A DNA stretch of 64,000 bases from assembly GCA_002688185.1 (NCBI GenBank), contig NZCE01000034.1:1-64000 (forward strand), in the 5' to 3' direction. Source of the DNA: Spirochaetales bacterium. Lineage in GTDB: Bacteria > Spirochaetota > Spirochaetia > ARS1246. Shown here in pieces: positions 61,900-64,000 of this stretch. The translations under genes were made by a program, and so were the position numbers. The notes beneath the pieces are model-generated. The model did not search any database. It saw only the letters and a program-made list of their open reading frames with translations, and had not been told where the DNA came from. Each line of letters starts with the position of its first letter. Position 1 is the first letter of the stretch.

Positions 61900-62919
61900 T
61901 TACATGATAATGAGCCGACCAAATAATGCTCCGGCTCGATCAATGCCTTTAAGAATTTCAATTATATCATCGGCTGTCATCCCGACTGTCTGAAGTATAC
62001 GCACCAAATCATTGACCGATGGGACATCCGGTAGCGAAATAATATGCTCGGATTGATTTCTCGAGCTCCTTGACGGTGGCCCAATCTCGATCTTTGTCTC
62101 CCTAAATGTGATTGCCACTTGCCCGATTTTTACGTTCTTGCCGACAATCACGATTCCGGATCTTGGGTTTATCACTACACGCGCCTCGGTGTCCGGCACG
62201 ATTGCAAGCTCTTCAATCGCCGAGATAAACCCCACCGGGTTGCGGGCGTTCTCATCATCCATTTCAATCCGTATGAGCGATGCGTCTACCGCTGATACAG
62301 ACAGGTCAGGGAAGCCCAGCCGCAAAGCGTCCGCAATTCTGGCCGCCGTAGTGAAATCAGGGTTGCGGAGAAGAATCGAGATTACGCCGTTTTGCAAATA
62401 GGTTGAAAGAACATCCTGCTCGATGATGGCGCCACCTGGAATCTCACCAACGGTCGCATGGCCGTCCTCATCTTTCAACGCAAGTGCGCCCTGGGCGACG
62501 GCATATGTTTCGCCGTTGGCTCCTTTCAACGGTGTTTGAAGCAGAATCCCTCCGCGCAGGCTCTTCGCATCGCCGATGCTGGATACTTGAACGCCAATGC
62601 GGTCTCCGGCACGTACAAAGGGCGGGATATCTGAGGTAACCATCACGACGGCAGCATTTCGGCTTGCCAAATCACTAGACGTGACGGATACGGAGAATGC
62701 CGAAAGCAGACTCGACAGAACAGTCTTGAGGAGAGTGGATTTTGAAGAATCGCCGTCGCCTTCCAGGCCTGTGACCAGACCAAAGCCAACAAGCTGGTTC
62801 TCCCGTATGCCCTGAATATAGGCAATGTCCTTGAGTCGCACGGTAAAGGCATCCTGCGCCGGGACTGACCAGCAGAATAATAATAAAACCAACAAAGTGA
62901 TGGCTCGCCTAATATACAA
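61900..62919 (-). CDS. flgI: Flagellar P-ring protein FlgI
   Basis: A 339-residue secreted protein forming the P ring around the rod. Signal peptide about 1-21 (RRAITLLVLLLFCWSVPA), then VRLKDIAYIQGIRENQLVGFGLVTGL, the family hallmark. TTG 62919 is chosen because GGAGG sits six bases upstream and gives a normal signal peptide; ATG 62952 or 62973 would add an odd arginine-rich extension. It overlaps the flgA end by 11 nt. Confidence 0.93.
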   Translation of the reverse strand: MYIRRAITLLVLLLFCWSVPAQDAFTVRLKDIAYIQGIRENQLVGFGLVTGLEGDGDSSKSTLLKTVLSSLLSAFSVSVTSSDLASRNAAVVMVTSDIPPFVRAGDRIGVQVSSIGDAKSLRGGILLQTPLKGANGETYAVAQGALALKDEDGHATVGEIPGGAIIEQDVLSTYLQNGVISILLRNPDFTTAARIADALRLGFPDLSVSAVDASLIRIEMDDENARNPVGFISAIEELAIVPDTEARVVINPRSGIVIVGKNVKIGQVAITFRETKIEIGPPSRSSRNQSEHIISLPDVPSVNDLVRILQTVGMTADDIIEILKGIDRAGALFGRLIIM

Positions 62920-63730
62920 CCTGAGCCTCCAGCGGTCCCAAAACAATGGCATCCAATTCCTTTCCCGTTTCAAGGATTTTTACCCGTACAGTATCGTCTT
63001 CGGATCCGGAGCTTAGGGCTGTGCCTTGGAGAATGACTTGAATAGCGCCGGCCCGGACAAATACGCTGATCTGAGACCCGGATTGCATATGAATTCGATT
63101 TTCAACCAAGGTTCTCTCCGGTATCTGCGGCCATTGTTCGTCGACAAGATCGGGCTGAAAACTGATGACTCCTTCGGCTTTTATCACCGCAGGGATTTTT
63201 CTGTATGTGAGCTCCGTCGCGTGTCTAAATAACACCCGGAACTCCCCGGGGTACGCCGCAGTAGCCACAAGAACAAAATCAATTTCTCTGTTGATCTGCC
63301 GGATACCGAATGCATCCATCTGCAGATAAAAATCCTCCTCAGGGATTATCTCTATTCGGCCGTACCCCGAGACTTCTCTATCCAAAAAGCCTGAGAGGGA
63401 TTCCCAAAAGTCTAAATTGCCTGACCGGGCATATTCCTCCGGGATGCAGGCAAGTGCTCCTCCGATAAAGACAAATGGTTCGGTCAGAATTTCGTCGATC
63501 ATCCGTCTGATCTCTACGGAAGCAATAATGGTCGGATTATAAATCGTGGCGAGTGCCTGATCACGCCGGGGATATTTGGATTGCGAGGTAAACTCGGCGA
63601 CGTCCGAGAGGGTCAAGGTGGCATTTTTTACAATTGCGGTACTCCGCCCGTGAAGCTCAAGGGATTCTCCCCTAATAGACACGGCTACTAAGATGCAGAA
63701 AGAGAAGAACCGGAATGCGCGGCCCTCCAT
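62909..63730 (-). CDS. flgA: Flagellar P-ring assembly protein FlgA
   Basis: A 273-residue secreted chaperone of P-ring assembly. Signal peptide about 1-21 (FFSFCILVAVSIRG), then a region with TAIVKNATLTLSDVAEF (SAF-like start) and a C-terminal SAF domain ending QVILQGTALSSGSEDDTVRVKILETGKEL. The sequence is divergent, as usual for FlgA; flanking flgG and flgI give the firm call. No flgH lies between flgA and flgI. Confidence 0.88.
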   Translation of the reverse strand: MEGRAFRFFSFCILVAVSIRGESLELHGRSTAIVKNATLTLSDVAEFTSQSKYPRRDQALATIYNPTIIASVEIRRMIDEILTEPFVFIGGALACIPEEYARSGNLDFWESLSGFLDREVSGYGRIEIIPEEDFYLQMDAFGIRQINREIDFVLVATAAYPGEFRVLFRHATELTYRKIPAVIKAEGVISFQPDLVDEQWPQIPERTLVENRIHMQSGSQISVFVRAGAIQVILQGTALSSGSEDDTVRVKILETGKELDAIVLGPLEAQVVY

Positions 63731-63734
63731 TTTT

Positions 63735-64000
63735 TTACCTCTTCAGATTATTCGCAATGCCGAGCATTGTATCCGATGTTTGAATGGCTTTTGAGTTGAG
63801 CTCATACGCCCGTTGGGCGACAATCATATTTACCATTTCTTGGACGACGGAAACATTCGACATTTCCAGGAACTTTTGGGCGAGCTTCCCCATACCGTCA
63901 AATCCCGGCCTTCCGGCAACAGCATCACCGGAAGCGCTGGTTACTTTAAACAAGTTTTCCCCAATTGCCTGCAAACCGGCAGGATTTGTAAATCGATACA
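63735..64000 (-). CDS. flgG: Distal rod protein FlgG, C-terminal part (5' end outside window)
   Basis: The frame is open to the right edge, so only the last 88 residues are visible. [15 protein letters not shown], then a loop, and the C-terminal coil [33 protein letters not shown] are the conserved C-terminal signature of FlgG/FlgF rod proteins. It is followed four bases later by flgA, matching the spirochaete flgG-flgA-flgI order. Confidence 0.95.
   Translation of the reverse strand, partial: YRFTNPAGLQAIGENLFKVTSASGDAVAGRPGFDGMGKLAQKFLEMSNVSVVQEMVNMIVAQRAYELNSKAIQTSDTMLGIANNLKR

Overview
The window reads as chromosomal DNA of a spirochaete, most like a free-living or gut member of Spirochaetales (Treponema/Sediminispirochaeta-like). 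Support comes from gene order: flgG-flgA-flgI-flgJ followed by an RpoS-like sigma gene; ispE-spoVG-tRNA-Gln-rplY-pth-tilS-ftsH; rplU-prp-rpmA-obg-nadD-LytR/LCP-rsfS; plus a DUF115 motility-factor gene and a probable DUF5312 gene. Base composition is near 50% GC, start codons are mixed (ATG, GTG, TTG) and the genome is densely packed. I saw no phage, IS, CRISPR array or rRNA, and no gene-free stretch longer than about 230 bases.

Layout. 1-5.6 kb: partial beta-helix protein, Gfo/Idh/MocA oxidoreductase, atypical nucleoside-diphosphate-kinase-like protein, thioredoxin reductase, short MetE-like enzyme. 5.8-17.0 kb: the accessory highlight, a self-contained set of free-standing type II acyl-chain enzymes (FabD, two ketosynthases, FabG-type reductase, hot-dog dehydratase, FabL-type enoyl reductase, Sfp-type phosphopantetheinyl transferase). 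It is interleaved with a full beta-branching cassette (donor-type ACP, HMG-CoA-synthase-like enzyme, PksH-like and PksI-like crotonases) and a PLP-dependent alpha-oxoamine synthase. It looks built to make a beta-alkylated acyl chain and release it onto an amino acid as an aminoketone. 17.0-22.7 kb: a GNAT-fold protein, CPBP membrane protease, short-chain dehydrogenase, Rrf2 regulator, APH-fold kinase with an altered catalytic loop, and two GT-A glycosyltransferases of the TIGR04283/TIGR04282 type. These could finish such a lipid, but that is inference.

22.7-44.1 kb is housekeeping: a LysM/degenerate-M23 protein plus RpoS-like sigma (nlpD-rpoS order), tRNA-Pro and tRNA-Asp, a SurA/PpiC-like chaperone coupled to DUF115, then lepA, an HtrA-like lipoprotein, ftsH, tilS, pth, rplY, tRNA-Gln, spoVG and ispE on the minus strand. 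A hyperacidic 110-residue protein on the plus strand follows, then the rsfS-to-rplU run and gltD/gltB. 44-64 kb: gltB, a YfiH-type laccase-domain protein, a probable DUF5312 protein, cimA behind an isoleucine attenuator, carA/carB, tRNA-Glu and tRNA-Gln, apt, tsaD, a polysaccharide-deacetylase-like protein, an RpoS-like sigma gene with a near-consensus sigma-54 promoter, and flagellar rod/P-ring genes to the right edge.

Most notable signals: the beta-branching/oxoamine synthase cluster; a ribosome-mediated isoleucine attenuator ahead of cimA; a -24/-12 promoter ahead of the rpoS-like gene, recalling the Borrelia RpoN-RpoS cascade; Prp protease beside an L27 lacking the N-terminal extension Prp normally removes; a 19-bp perfect inverted repeat bounding a 113-nt element inside the biosynthetic cluster; and the hyperacidic ORF.
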